A stretch of DNA of 7,124 nt from Rhodothermales bacterium (lineage in GTDB: Bacteria; Bacteroidota; Rhodothermia; Rhodothermales; VXPQ01). The position numbers and the translations under genes are program-made. Under the pieces are notes generated by a model. That model did not search any database and was not told where the DNA came from. It saw nothing but the letters and a program-made list of their open reading frames with translations. Positions 1-6,496 of this stretch are shown in pieces; the stretch's first letter is position 1; the number at the start of each line of letters is the position of its first letter. The stretch lies in contig JANQSQ010000044.1 of NCBI GenBank assembly GCA_028283985.1, forward strand, positions 1-7,124, given 5' to 3'.

Positions 1-1088
1 CGCGGGAGCGGGCGAAGGAATTGTTCGGCTGCGACTGGGTCAACGTGCAGCCGCATTCCGGCGCCAGCGCGAATGCTGCCGTGTTTCTGACGCTGATGAA
101 GCCTGGAGACGCCTTCCTCGGGCTGGATCTTTCCCACGGCGGGCATCTCACCCACGGCAGCCCCGTCAATTTTTCGGGGATTCTGTACGAGTCCGTCCAT
201 TACGGCGTCGAAAAGGACGGCCCGCTGACCGGGCGCATCGACATGAATAAGGTGCGCGATCTCGCCCGGAAACAGAAACCCCGGATGATTTCCATCGGCG
301 CGAGCGCCTATTCCCGCGACTTCGACTACGCCGCCTTTCGCGACATCGCCGACGAGACAGGGGCCTTCCTCTGGATGGATATGGCCCATACGGCAGGGCT
401 GATCGCAGCCGGCCTGCTGAACGATCCGATGCCGCATTGCCATATCGTTTCCACCACCACGCACAAGACGCTGCGCGGGCCCCGGGGAGGCATGCTCCTT
501 ATCGGCAGGGATTACGAGAATCCCTTCGGGAAGAAGGCGCCCGCCTCGGGACGCGTGAAGCGCATGAGCGAATTGTTCGATTCGGCGGTATTTCCAGGTA
601 CGCAGGGCGGGCCGCTCATGCATGTGATTGCGGCCAAGGGCGTTTCCTTCGGCGAAGCCCTGCAACCGGATTTCGTCGAATACGGCAAGCAGATCATTGC
701 GAACGCCAAAGCCATGGCGAAGGCCTTCATGGATCGGGGATACGATCTGGTTTCGGGCGGCACGGACAATCACCTTGTATTGATCGACCTGCGCAGCAAG
801 GGACTCACCGGTAAGGAGGCCGAAGCGGCTCTGCAAACGGCGGACATCACGGTGAACAAGAACATGGTGCCGTTCGACGAAACGAGCCCGTTCGTGACGA
901 GCGGCATGCGGATCGGAACGCCCGCAATGACGACGCGCGGCTTTGGAGAAGCGGAGTTCGAATGGGTGGTCGAGTTGATGGACCGCATTCTCTCCGACAT
1001 GGGCAATGAACACGCGCGGCGCCACGTAAAGGAAGAAGTGCGCGCGCTGTGCAGCCGTTTCCCGCTGTACGATTTCGCCGTGGCATAA
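1..1088 (+). CDS. glyA: Serine hydroxymethyltransferase (5' end outside window)
   Basis: This PLP-dependent cytosolic enzyme interconverts serine and glycine while loading one-carbon units onto tetrahydrofolate. The reading frame is already open at the left edge (first whole codon at base 3, reading RERAKELFGCDW). The gene therefore starts upstream, and a TTG at 21 is an internal leucine, not a start. About 361 codons are visible of the usual 420 or so. Family signatures seen in order are NVQPHSG, HGGHLTHGSPVNFSG, the PLP-binding aspartate in WMDMAH, the Schiff-base lysine in TTTHKT (codon 465-467), DSAVFPGTQGGPLMH, GGTDNHLVLIDL, LTGKEAE, TVNKN and SGMRIGTPA with the carboxylate-binding arginine. 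A short insert before DSAVFPG (about 500-570) resembles the Bacteroidota-type enzyme. No active-site residue in the visible part is missing. A 48-base gap follows before the next gene, with no clear terminator. Confidence 0.97.
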   Translation, partial: RERAKELFGCDWVNVQPHSGASANAAVFLTLMKPGDAFLGLDLSHGGHLTHGSPVNFSGILYESVHYGVEKDGPLTGRIDMNKVRDLARKQKPRMISIGASAYSRDFDYAAFRDIADETGAFLWMDMAHTAGLIAAGLLNDPMPHCHIVSTTTHKTLRGPRGGMLLIGRDYENPFGKKAPASGRVKRMSELFDSAVFPGTQGGPLMHVIAAKGVSFGEALQPDFVEYGKQIIANAKAMAKAFMDRGYDLVSGGTDNHLVLIDLRSKGLTGKEAEAALQTADITVNKNMVPFDETSPFVTSGMRIGTPAMTTRGFGEAEFEWVVELMDRILSDMGNEHARRHVKEEVRALCSRFPLYDFAVA

Positions 1089-1136
1089 ACCCCGTATCCC
1101 TGCCCCGCCTTCAGACCAAACCCACGTGCGTACACC

Positions 1137-1736
1137 ATGTCGAATGGCGCGCCATCCCCATCCACCCATACGGATCTGGCCGACCTGGGCCGCCGCCTGT
1201 ATGAGCGGGCGCTCGTCCGGCGCGGGGAAGAGCGCCTTACCGACCCCCGGGGGCGGCCTATCGGGTGGCTGCTGGACATACGCATTCCCATGCTCGACGC
1301 CGCCATGTTCCGTGAAGTCGGGCAGGTGCTGGCCGATCGCCTCCGCAGCAAGGGGGCATGCCAGGTGGCCGGTCACGGCTTCGGGGCGTACGCCATGGTA
1401 TGCTCGGTGCTCGCTGCAGAAGGATCCCCGCCGTTTACGGCAGGTTTCGTACGGGAAAGCCGCAAACCGCACGGACGCCGCAGGCTCATCGAAGGACCGC
1501 TCGACCGGCAGGAACCCGTCGTACTCCTTGACGACATCCTCAACAGCGGCCGGAGCGCCATACGCGCGATTTCACAACTCCGGAAGGACGGGTTCGAGGT
1601 GGCCGGCGTCATGACCCTCTTCAATTTTGCATGGAGCGGAGGCAAGGCGCAAGTGGAAAAGAACGGGGTTTGGGTCGATTCCCTGCTCGAACTGAATCTG
1701 CGCGAAGAGAAACAGGACCAATCCGATCCGGCGTAA
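1137..1736 (+). CDS. Orotate phosphoribosyltransferase-like (PyrE-type) protein, divergent
   Basis: A 199-residue type I phosphoribosyltransferase, close to the usual PyrE length. A hydrophobic strand followed by two acidic residues forms the PRPP-binding motif VVLLDDILNSGRSA (residues 128-141). Ahead of it, GFVRESRKPHGRRRLIEGP (103-121) aligns with the PyrE catalytic loop of the form VR..(x)K.HG...IEG: Arg106, Lys110, His112 and Gly113 are kept. The N-terminal RPIGWLLDIRIPML (about 40-53) sits where PyrE has its SG..SP.Y.D.R segment. If a true PyrE, it makes orotidine 5'-monophosphate from orotate and PRPP. However, the PRPP motif has Asn-Ser-Gly-Arg-Ser where PyrE normally has Thr/Ser-Thr/Ala-Gly-Gly/Thr-Ser/Ala, and the loop's usual GxGN is RRR. 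Substrate is therefore uncertain, and a salvage or regulatory phosphoribosyltransferase is possible. The ATG at 1137 has no evident Shine-Dalgarno. Its stop lies three bases before tatC, suggesting co-transcription. Confidence 0.8.
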   Translation: MSNGAPSPSTHTDLADLGRRLYERALVRRGEERLTDPRGRPIGWLLDIRIPMLDAAMFREVGQVLADRLRSKGACQVAGHGFGAYAMVCSVLAAEGSPPFTAGFVRESRKPHGRRRLIEGPLDRQEPVVLLDDILNSGRSAIRAISQLRKDGFEVAGVMTLFNFAWSGGKAQVEKNGVWVDSLLELNLREEKQDQSDPA

Positions 1737-1739
1737 CCG

Positions 1740-2615
1740 ATGAGACTGTTCGGATTTCGCAATAAATCCGCTGCCGCCCGGAAAACGATCCAGGCGATCG
1801 GGGAGGACAGTGCCTCGAGCGCATTCGATCTGGCCGATGCGCTGGAAGAAATGTCCTTCCTCGATCACCTCGAGGAACTCCGGTGGCGCATTCTGAAGGG
1901 TATCGGCGCCGTCATCCTCGGGGCTGTTTTTTGCGGGATTTTTGACGATTTCGTCATCGACCGGATTCTTCTCGGCCCCACGAAGCAGGACTTTTTCATG
2001 TATCAGCTCTTCGGCTTCGAGGCGAAGGCGCTGATTCTGCAAAACCGCACCGTAACCGGCCAGTTTTTTGCCTATTGGGGGTCGGTGTTCGTGGTCGGTA
2101 TCATTATCGGCGCACCCATCGCCATCTACCAATTCTGGAAGTTCATCGAGCCGGGCCTGTACCCTGAAGAGAAAAAGGGTATGCGCTTCGCGTCCTTCTT
2201 CGCCACCGGGTTCTTCGTGCTGGGCGTCGGATTCGGCTACTGCGTCATTACCCCGATGGCCTTGCAGTTCTTCGCAAATTTTGTCATTTCCGAGCAGATC
2301 GTCAACGAATTCGACATCACCAAATATTTCAGCCTGATAACCACATGGGTATTCGGGGTGGGTCTGCTCTTCGAACTGCCCGTGGTCATGTTTTTTCTGT
2401 CGAAAATCGGCATTATCGATTCCACGGTCTTGCGCAAGGGGCGCAAATATGCGCTTATTGCTATCCTGATACTTGGCGCGTTTCTGACGCCTCCGGATCC
2501 TGTTTCGCAGCTGCTGGTGGCTGTACCTATGGTGGGGCTCTACGAACTCTCCATATGGATTGCGAAACGCGTAGAGCGGCGCGAGAAACGACGATTGGAG
2601 AAAGCTCTCGAATAA
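1740..2615 (+). CDS. tatC: Sec-independent protein translocase subunit TatC
   Basis: TatC is the multi-spanning inner-membrane receptor that binds twin-arginine signal peptides and, with TatA/B-type subunits, exports folded proteins. The 291-residue product has the family signature FLDHLEELRWR (residues 40-50, with Glu45/Glu46 in the signal-peptide-binding region). It also has the second signature QFWKFIEPGLYPEEKK (131-146), whose glutamates match the other conserved acidic site. About six hydrophobic segments are visible, near 52-70, 111-132, 150-176, 199-221, 236-251 and 254-275. A basic, charged tail follows. The last loop, FLTPPDPVSQ, is also typical. The ATG at 1740 gives a 37-residue charged N-terminal extension; an internal ATG at 1851, preceded by GGAAGAA, would start exactly at MSFLDHLEEL and is a credible alternative. 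The gene abuts the phosphoribosyltransferase (3-base gap) and the Ctp peptidase. No tatA is present in this window. Confidence 0.96.
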   Translation: MRLFGFRNKSAAARKTIQAIGEDSASSAFDLADALEEMSFLDHLEELRWRILKGIGAVILGAVFCGIFDDFVIDRILLGPTKQDFFMYQLFGFEAKALILQNRTVTGQFFAYWGSVFVVGIIIGAPIAIYQFWKFIEPGLYPEEKKGMRFASFFATGFFVLGVGFGYCVITPMALQFFANFVISEQIVNEFDITKYFSLITTWVFGVGLLFELPVVMFFLSKIGIIDSTVLRKGRKYALIAILILGAFLTPPDPVSQLLVAVPMVGLYELSIWIAKRVERREKRRLEKALE

Positions 2616-2647
2616 CCTCCCCCGATCCGATGCGCATACCTGCTGCA

Positions 2648-4288
2648 ATGAAAAAACGTCCGACACTCATCGTCCTCGCGCTCGGCGTGCTGGCGACCGG
2701 CTTTTTTGCAGTGGACGATGACGATTTCTTTGCGCTGCGAAAGAGTTTCCGGATTTTCGGCTCGGTCTACGAGGAACTGGTTACCGGCTATGTGGACCGC
2801 CCCGATCCCGAACGGCTCATGCGCGTGGGTATCCATGCCATGCTGGAAGACCTGGACCCGTATACCACGTTCATCGACGAGGCCGACAATACGCAGATTC
2901 ATATCATCACGCGGGGCAGTTACGGAGGGGTAGGTCTGAGCATCGATGTGCGCAACGAAAAGATCATCGTCGTGGAGCCGATCGAGGGAACGAGCGGGTA
3001 CAAACAGGGCGTGCGCACCGGGGACGTCATTATCGAAATCGAAGGACAATCGACCGACGGCATGACGCTCGGCGACCTCCGGAACCTGATGCGGGGCGAA
3101 CCCGGAACCGCTGTCGAATTGACTGTCGAACGCGAGGGAACGCCCGAACCCATCCGTTTTCTGCTGTACCGCCAGCAGGTCACCCTGAAAAACGTGTCGT
3201 TCACAGGGTTTGCAGACTCCTCGGCGGGTATCGGGTATATCAAATTCGACCGGTTTGCCCGCGGGGCGGCCTCGGAATTCCGCGAAGCGGTTCAGACCCT
3301 GCAAAAAACGGAACGGTTGCAGGGACTCGTCATCGACCTGCGGGATAACCCCGGCGGCCTCCTTGACGAAGCGGTAGAGGCTACGCAATTGTTTGTCCCG
3401 TTAGGCTCCGTCATTGTGTCCACGCGCGGACGAACCCTCCAGAACGAGCGGGTCTATCGCAGCACAACTCCCGCCATCGCGCCAGACCTTCCGTTGGCGG
3501 TGCTGGTCGGCGAGATCACGGCCTCCGCCGCAGAGATCGTGTCGGGCGCCCTGCAGGACCTCGACCGGGCCGTCGTGCTCGGCGCGCCCACCTTCGGAAA
3601 GGGACTGGTGCAGGTCATCAAGCCGCTGCCGTACAATACGTCTCTGAAAATGACCACCTCGAAGTATTATACGCCCAGCGGACGGAGCATTCAGGCGATC
3701 GATTACAACGAGAAGCAAGACGCCGGAGCAACGATTGCCGATTCATTGCAACAGCAGTTCACCACCCGCAACGGCCGACCGGTCAGCAACGGCCGCGGGG
3801 TGGAGCCGGACCGTCTGGCGCCGCTCGAAACCGAGAGCGAACTGGAGAAAGCGCTCGTCCGCCGGGCTGCCTTCTTCTTCTATGCGAACCATTTCGCCGC
3901 CCGCAACGATTCGATCCCGCCCGACTTTACCGTATCCGACGACATCCTGACGGACTTTGCGGTCTGGCTGGAAGAGGAACAGTTCACCTACCGGACCGAC
4001 GCGGAGCACGCGCTCCAGACGCTGGGCACCCAACTGACGGAGAACGGATACGAATCGGCGCAGGACGAAATGGAAGCGCTCCGGGAGGCCATGTTGTTCG
4101 AAAAGCACACCGCCTTCGAACGGCACAGCGAAAACCTGAAAAAACGACTTCGCGAAGAGATCCTGGCCCGGTATTTCGGGCAATCGGCGCAGATTGCCGC
4201 CTCCTTCGACCATGACGCCCAAATTCTGGCCGCCGTACATCTGCTCGAAGACCTTCCCGCATACCGCCGGATATTGGCGCCCCGTTAA
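2648..4288 (+). CDS. S41 family C-terminal processing peptidase (Ctp/Prc type), periplasmic
   Basis: A Ser/Lys-dyad protease that trims or degrades envelope proteins from their C-termini. The 546-residue product starts with MKKRPTLIVLALGVLATGFF, a signal peptide or anchor followed by an acidic DDDD patch. It has the N-terminal helical region with DLDPYTTFI (69-75), a PDZ domain (about 92-175, with GGVGLSIDVRNEKIIV and GVRTGDVIIEIEG), then the S41 core. In the core, IDLRDNPGGLLDEAV (229-243) precedes the nucleophile Ser293 in TASAAEIVSGAL and Lys318 in FGKGLVQ, with Gln322. The Ser-Lys distance of 25 matches E. coli Prc and plant CtpA. GRGVEPDRLAPL (382-393) closes the core. A charged helical tail of about 150 residues follows, as in many Bacteroidota homologues. 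ATG 2648 is chosen because it gives the standard Met-Lys-Lys signal peptide. ATG 2630, in the same frame and giving 552 residues, is also possible. The frame is open upstream into tatC, but that part overlaps tatC and is not signal-like. Confidence 0.95.
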   Translation: MKKRPTLIVLALGVLATGFFAVDDDDFFALRKSFRIFGSVYEELVTGYVDRPDPERLMRVGIHAMLEDLDPYTTFIDEADNTQIHIITRGSYGGVGLSIDVRNEKIIVVEPIEGTSGYKQGVRTGDVIIEIEGQSTDGMTLGDLRNLMRGEPGTAVELTVEREGTPEPIRFLLYRQQVTLKNVSFTGFADSSAGIGYIKFDRFARGAASEFREAVQTLQKTERLQGLVIDLRDNPGGLLDEAVEATQLFVPLGSVIVSTRGRTLQNERVYRSTTPAIAPDLPLAVLVGEITASAAEIVSGALQDLDRAVVLGAPTFGKGLVQVIKPLPYNTSLKMTTSKYYTPSGRSIQAIDYNEKQDAGATIADSLQQQFTTRNGRPVSNGRGVEPDRLAPLETESELEKALVRRAAFFFYANHFAARNDSIPPDFTVSDDILTDFAVWLEEEQFTYRTDAEHALQTLGTQLTENGYESAQDEMEALREAMLFEKHTAFERHSENLKKRLREEILARYFGQSAQIAASFDHDAQILAAVHLLEDLPAYRRILAPR

Positions 4289-4363
4289 ACAGCACAGGGC
4301 GGCGCCCGTCCGATCTGCTTAACAAGGCGCGCCCGCTTAGTCAACTCAACCGGTTTATCCGTC

Positions 4364-5194
4364 ATGGATATCGTCCACCTGGTGATTCTGGTAGCCGCCG
4401 GCCTCGGCGGAGGATTCGTGGCGGGGCTTTTCGGGGTCGGCGGAGGCATCATCTTTGCCCCGGTGCTTTTCTTCTATTACCAGCAGATAGGCGTTTCCCC
4501 GGAGGCGCTTGCACCCCTTACGATCGGGTCGAGTCTGTTCTGCACGATGATCACCGCCGGCGCCAGCGCCCGGGTGCAGTATGGAAAAAAGGCAGTCGTG
4601 CCCAGGGTGGCCGTGATCGTCGGTCTTTTCAGCGCCGCCATCGTTCTGGTCATGACCCGCTGGATCACCACGAGGCCCTGGTACGATGGCGAAGCATTCC
4701 AGATCGTTTTCAGCATCGTCCTGCTCGCACTGGTCGTGCGCATGGTGGTGCGTTTCGAATCCGAGCCGGAAAAAGATGTGTTCGACCCGCAGCGGCTCGG
4801 GAGCGGCGCGCTTGCGGGTACGGGGACCGCTGCGGGCGCCATTGCTTCGGCTGCCGGCGTAGGAGGAGGTGTCGTGCTTGTACCGGCGTACAACCACTTC
4901 CTGCGCCTGCCGATGCATATAGCCACCGGCACCTCCAGCGCCACCATCGTATTCATTTCCCTGGCCGGCATTCTGGCATACGGCTGGTTGGGACAGGAAG
5001 CGAACACGCCGGAACTCACGCTCGGATATGTGGACGCCATACGAGGCCTTTTTCTGGCTGTACCGGCCACGTTTACCGCCCGGCTGGGCGTACGCGCGGC
5101 GCACCGCCTCAACCAGCGCATGCTGCAACTGCTGTTTGCGGCACTGGCCGGCATTGTAGCGTTACGGCTGCTTTGGGATGTAGCCGCAGGGTGA
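4364..5194 (+). CDS. TauE/SafE family sulfite exporter-like membrane protein
   Basis: A 276-residue, very hydrophobic inner-membrane protein. It shows the internal two-fold repeat that defines the TauE/SafE (DUF81) family: GLGGGFVAGLFGVGGGIIFAP near residues 13-33, and GAIASAAGVGGGVVLVP near 158-174. The halves are separated by a polar linker around 131-147 (RFESEPEKDVFDPQRLG). About eight membrane segments can be drawn. Members export or move small organosulfur or sulfur anions such as sulfite or sulfoacetate, and some take part in other anion transport. No sulfur-metabolism gene lies nearby, so the substrate cannot be told here. ATG 4364 comes 75 bases after the Ctp stop. No strong ribosome site is visible, and the preceding gap has only a 4-bp hairpin. 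Length and motifs look intact. Confidence 0.92.
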   Translation: MDIVHLVILVAAGLGGGFVAGLFGVGGGIIFAPVLFFYYQQIGVSPEALAPLTIGSSLFCTMITAGASARVQYGKKAVVPRVAVIVGLFSAAIVLVMTRWITTRPWYDGEAFQIVFSIVLLALVVRMVVRFESEPEKDVFDPQRLGSGALAGTGTAAGAIASAAGVGGGVVLVPAYNHFLRLPMHIATGTSSATIVFISLAGILAYGWLGQEANTPELTLGYVDAIRGLFLAVPATFTARLGVRAAHRLNQRMLQLLFAALAGIVALRLLWDVAAG

Positions 5195-5295
5195 TTCCTC
5201 CGAAACCACCCCCCGGACGATCTCGTAACAGGCAACAGAACGGCCTATGCGCCTTCCCCGCTGCGTTTCCCCACCCCTTGCGCCGCTAACGCGCC

Positions 5296-5308
5296 GGAAA
5301 AACGCTTG
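5296..5308 (+). promoter_or_regulatory. Leader and TTG start codon of the HtrA-type protease
   Basis: The frame is open from just after the TauE stop (TGA 5192-5194), but no ATG or GTG occurs in frame before the conserved protease core. TTG at 5306 is the only standard start that yields a signal sequence (Met-Lys-Thr followed by a leucine-rich stretch). It is preceded by the purine-rich GGAAAAA (5296-5302), a weak Shine-Dalgarno-like or A-rich leader. An in-frame CTG at 5261 is less likely. This rests on open-frame reasoning only. Confidence 0.4.
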
Positions 5309-6496
5309 AAGACCATCTCCCTCGCCATACCGCGCCTTCTCGGCGGCTTGCTGTTGCTCCTGAGTACATTCGGGTGCAAGCACAATGCATTATCCCAGGC
5401 GGTCCCGGAACAAGATGCGGCTGCGGAGGAAACCGCCGCCCAGGATTCGGAATCCGTGCGGCGCGCCGGAGCCGTCCAGGCCGAGATCGAGGCATCGCGC
5501 CAAACGGCTATCACCCGCGCCGTGGAGACGGCCTCCCCCGCCGTGGTAAGCGTCAACGTCATAGAACAGGTCCGGTATCAGGATCCGTTCTTCTCCGATC
5601 CCTTGTTCGAATACTTCTTCGGCAGGCAGGAACTCGAGCAGGAGGTGGAAAATCTCGGTTCGGGTTTTGTGATCTCGCCCGACGGCTACATCGTCACCAA
5701 TGATCACGTCGCAGGCAACGCCACAAGGATCACGGTCGCTTTTCCGGACGGCAAGGCCCTGGAAGGCGCCCTTATCGGCTCCGACCCGGTTTCCGACATC
5801 GCCCTGATCAAGGTGGACCCGGAGAACCCGTTGCCCTACCTTGCATTCGAACTTGAGGAAGACGCCTTCGCAGGAGAATGGGTCATCGCGCTGGGCAATC
5901 CCTTCGGCCTCTTCGAAGCGGCCCAGCCTACGGTTACCGTCGGCGTCGTCAGCGCTGTGGAGCGCAACCTCGAATCGCCCGGAGACGGGCGCGTGTACCG
6001 CGACATGATCCAGACGGACGCCGCCATCAACCGGGGCAACTCCGGCGGCCCCCTCGTCAATGCCGTCGGGAAGGTCATCGGGGTGAACACGGCAATCTAC
6101 AGCCGGACCGGGGGCTCGATAGGTATCGGGTTCGCCGTGCCGGCCTACAAGGTGCAGCGCATTGTCGACGAACTCCGTGAGCATGGCCGCGTCGATCGGG
6201 CATTCTACACCGGGCTGTACGTCTCCGAAGTCAGCCGCGACATTGCTCAGGCGCTCGGCATGACGTCAGAACAGGGCGTACTGGTGCGCGACATAGATCG
6301 GGATTCGCCGGCGGACGAGGCCGGATTCGAACCCTACGATGTGATTGTGTCCATGGAAGGGGAATCGATTCAGGGGCACGAAGATCTGAGCGGCAAGATG
6401 CAGGATTACCGGCCCGGGGACCAGGTCCGCTTCGGCGTCTTTCGCAACGGATCGATCCAGCGGGTGACGATGCGCATTGGCCGGCAGTCCGGATGA
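5306..6496 (+). CDS. HtrA/Deg family serine protease, membrane-anchored, single PDZ
   Basis: A 396-residue trypsin-like envelope protease for quality control of misfolded proteins. The N-terminus (TTG start) is a leucine-rich signal ending in LLSTFGC, which is either a relaxed lipoprotein box with Cys24 or a transmembrane anchor. An acidic, Ala/Glu-rich linker (about 32-66) follows. The protease domain carries the complete triad: His134 in TNDHVAG, Asp164 in SDIALIKVD and Ser246 in GNSGGPL. Other family landmarks are GSGFVISPDGYIVTN, ALGNPFGL, QTDAAINRGN and GIGFAVPA. One PDZ domain (about 300-393) follows, containing GVLVRDIDRDSPADEAGF and DVIVSMEGESI. One PDZ plus an N-terminal anchor is DegS-like in layout; DegP and DegQ have two. 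Whether it senses stress or simply degrades protein is not shown. The stop overlaps the next ATG (ATGA), so the two genes are likely translated together. The preceding 111-base gap suggests its own promoter, which I could not identify. Confidence 0.94.
   Translation: MKTISLAIPRLLGGLLLLLSTFGCKHNALSQAVPEQDAAAEETAAQDSESVRRAGAVQAEIEASRQTAITRAVETASPAVVSVNVIEQVRYQDPFFSDPLFEYFFGRQELEQEVENLGSGFVISPDGYIVTNDHVAGNATRITVAFPDGKALEGALIGSDPVSDIALIKVDPENPLPYLAFELEEDAFAGEWVIALGNPFGLFEAAQPTVTVGVVSAVERNLESPGDGRVYRDMIQTDAAINRGNSGGPLVNAVGKVIGVNTAIYSRTGGSIGIGFAVPAYKVQRIVDELREHGRVDRAFYTGLYVSEVSRDIAQALGMTSEQGVLVRDIDRDSPADEAGFEPYDVIVSMEGESIQGHEDLSGKMQDYRPGDQVRFGVFRNGSIQRVTMRIGRQSG

Noticed and set aside
1126..1614. 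Alternative open frame over the phosphoribosyltransferase gene
   Set aside because: It lacks any motif, whereas the frame from 1137 contains the PRPP-binding site and PyrE loop.
2345..2647. Upstream extension of the Ctp reading frame into tatC
   Set aside because: The frame is open, but it overlaps tatC by some 270 bases, encodes nothing signal-like, and a good signal peptide begins at 2648.
1572..2666. Long minus-strand open frame (about 364 codons) opposite tatC
   Set aside because: It lies wholly opposite tatC and the gene ends beside it. The product is rich in charged residues, His and Gln with no domain, which is what the antisense of a hydrophobic, GC-rich gene looks like.
2540..3388. 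Minus-strand open frame opposite the Ctp gene
   Set aside because: It is the mirror of a firmly identified S41 peptidase and has no family motif or plausible start context of its own.
4297..4307. Small hairpin (GGGC, 3-base loop, GCCC) after the Ctp gene
   Set aside because: The stem is only 4 bp and no T-run follows, so it does not support a terminator call.
4326..4333. Perfect 8-bp palindrome GGCGCGCC before the TauE/SafE gene
   Set aside because: Such palindromes arise by chance in GC-rich DNA. It is single, has no second copy and no link to a known operator.
4355..5235. Two overlapping minus-strand open frames opposite the TauE/SafE gene
   Set aside because: Both are shadows of the membrane-protein gene and show low-complexity Arg/Ser/Gly-rich translation without motifs.
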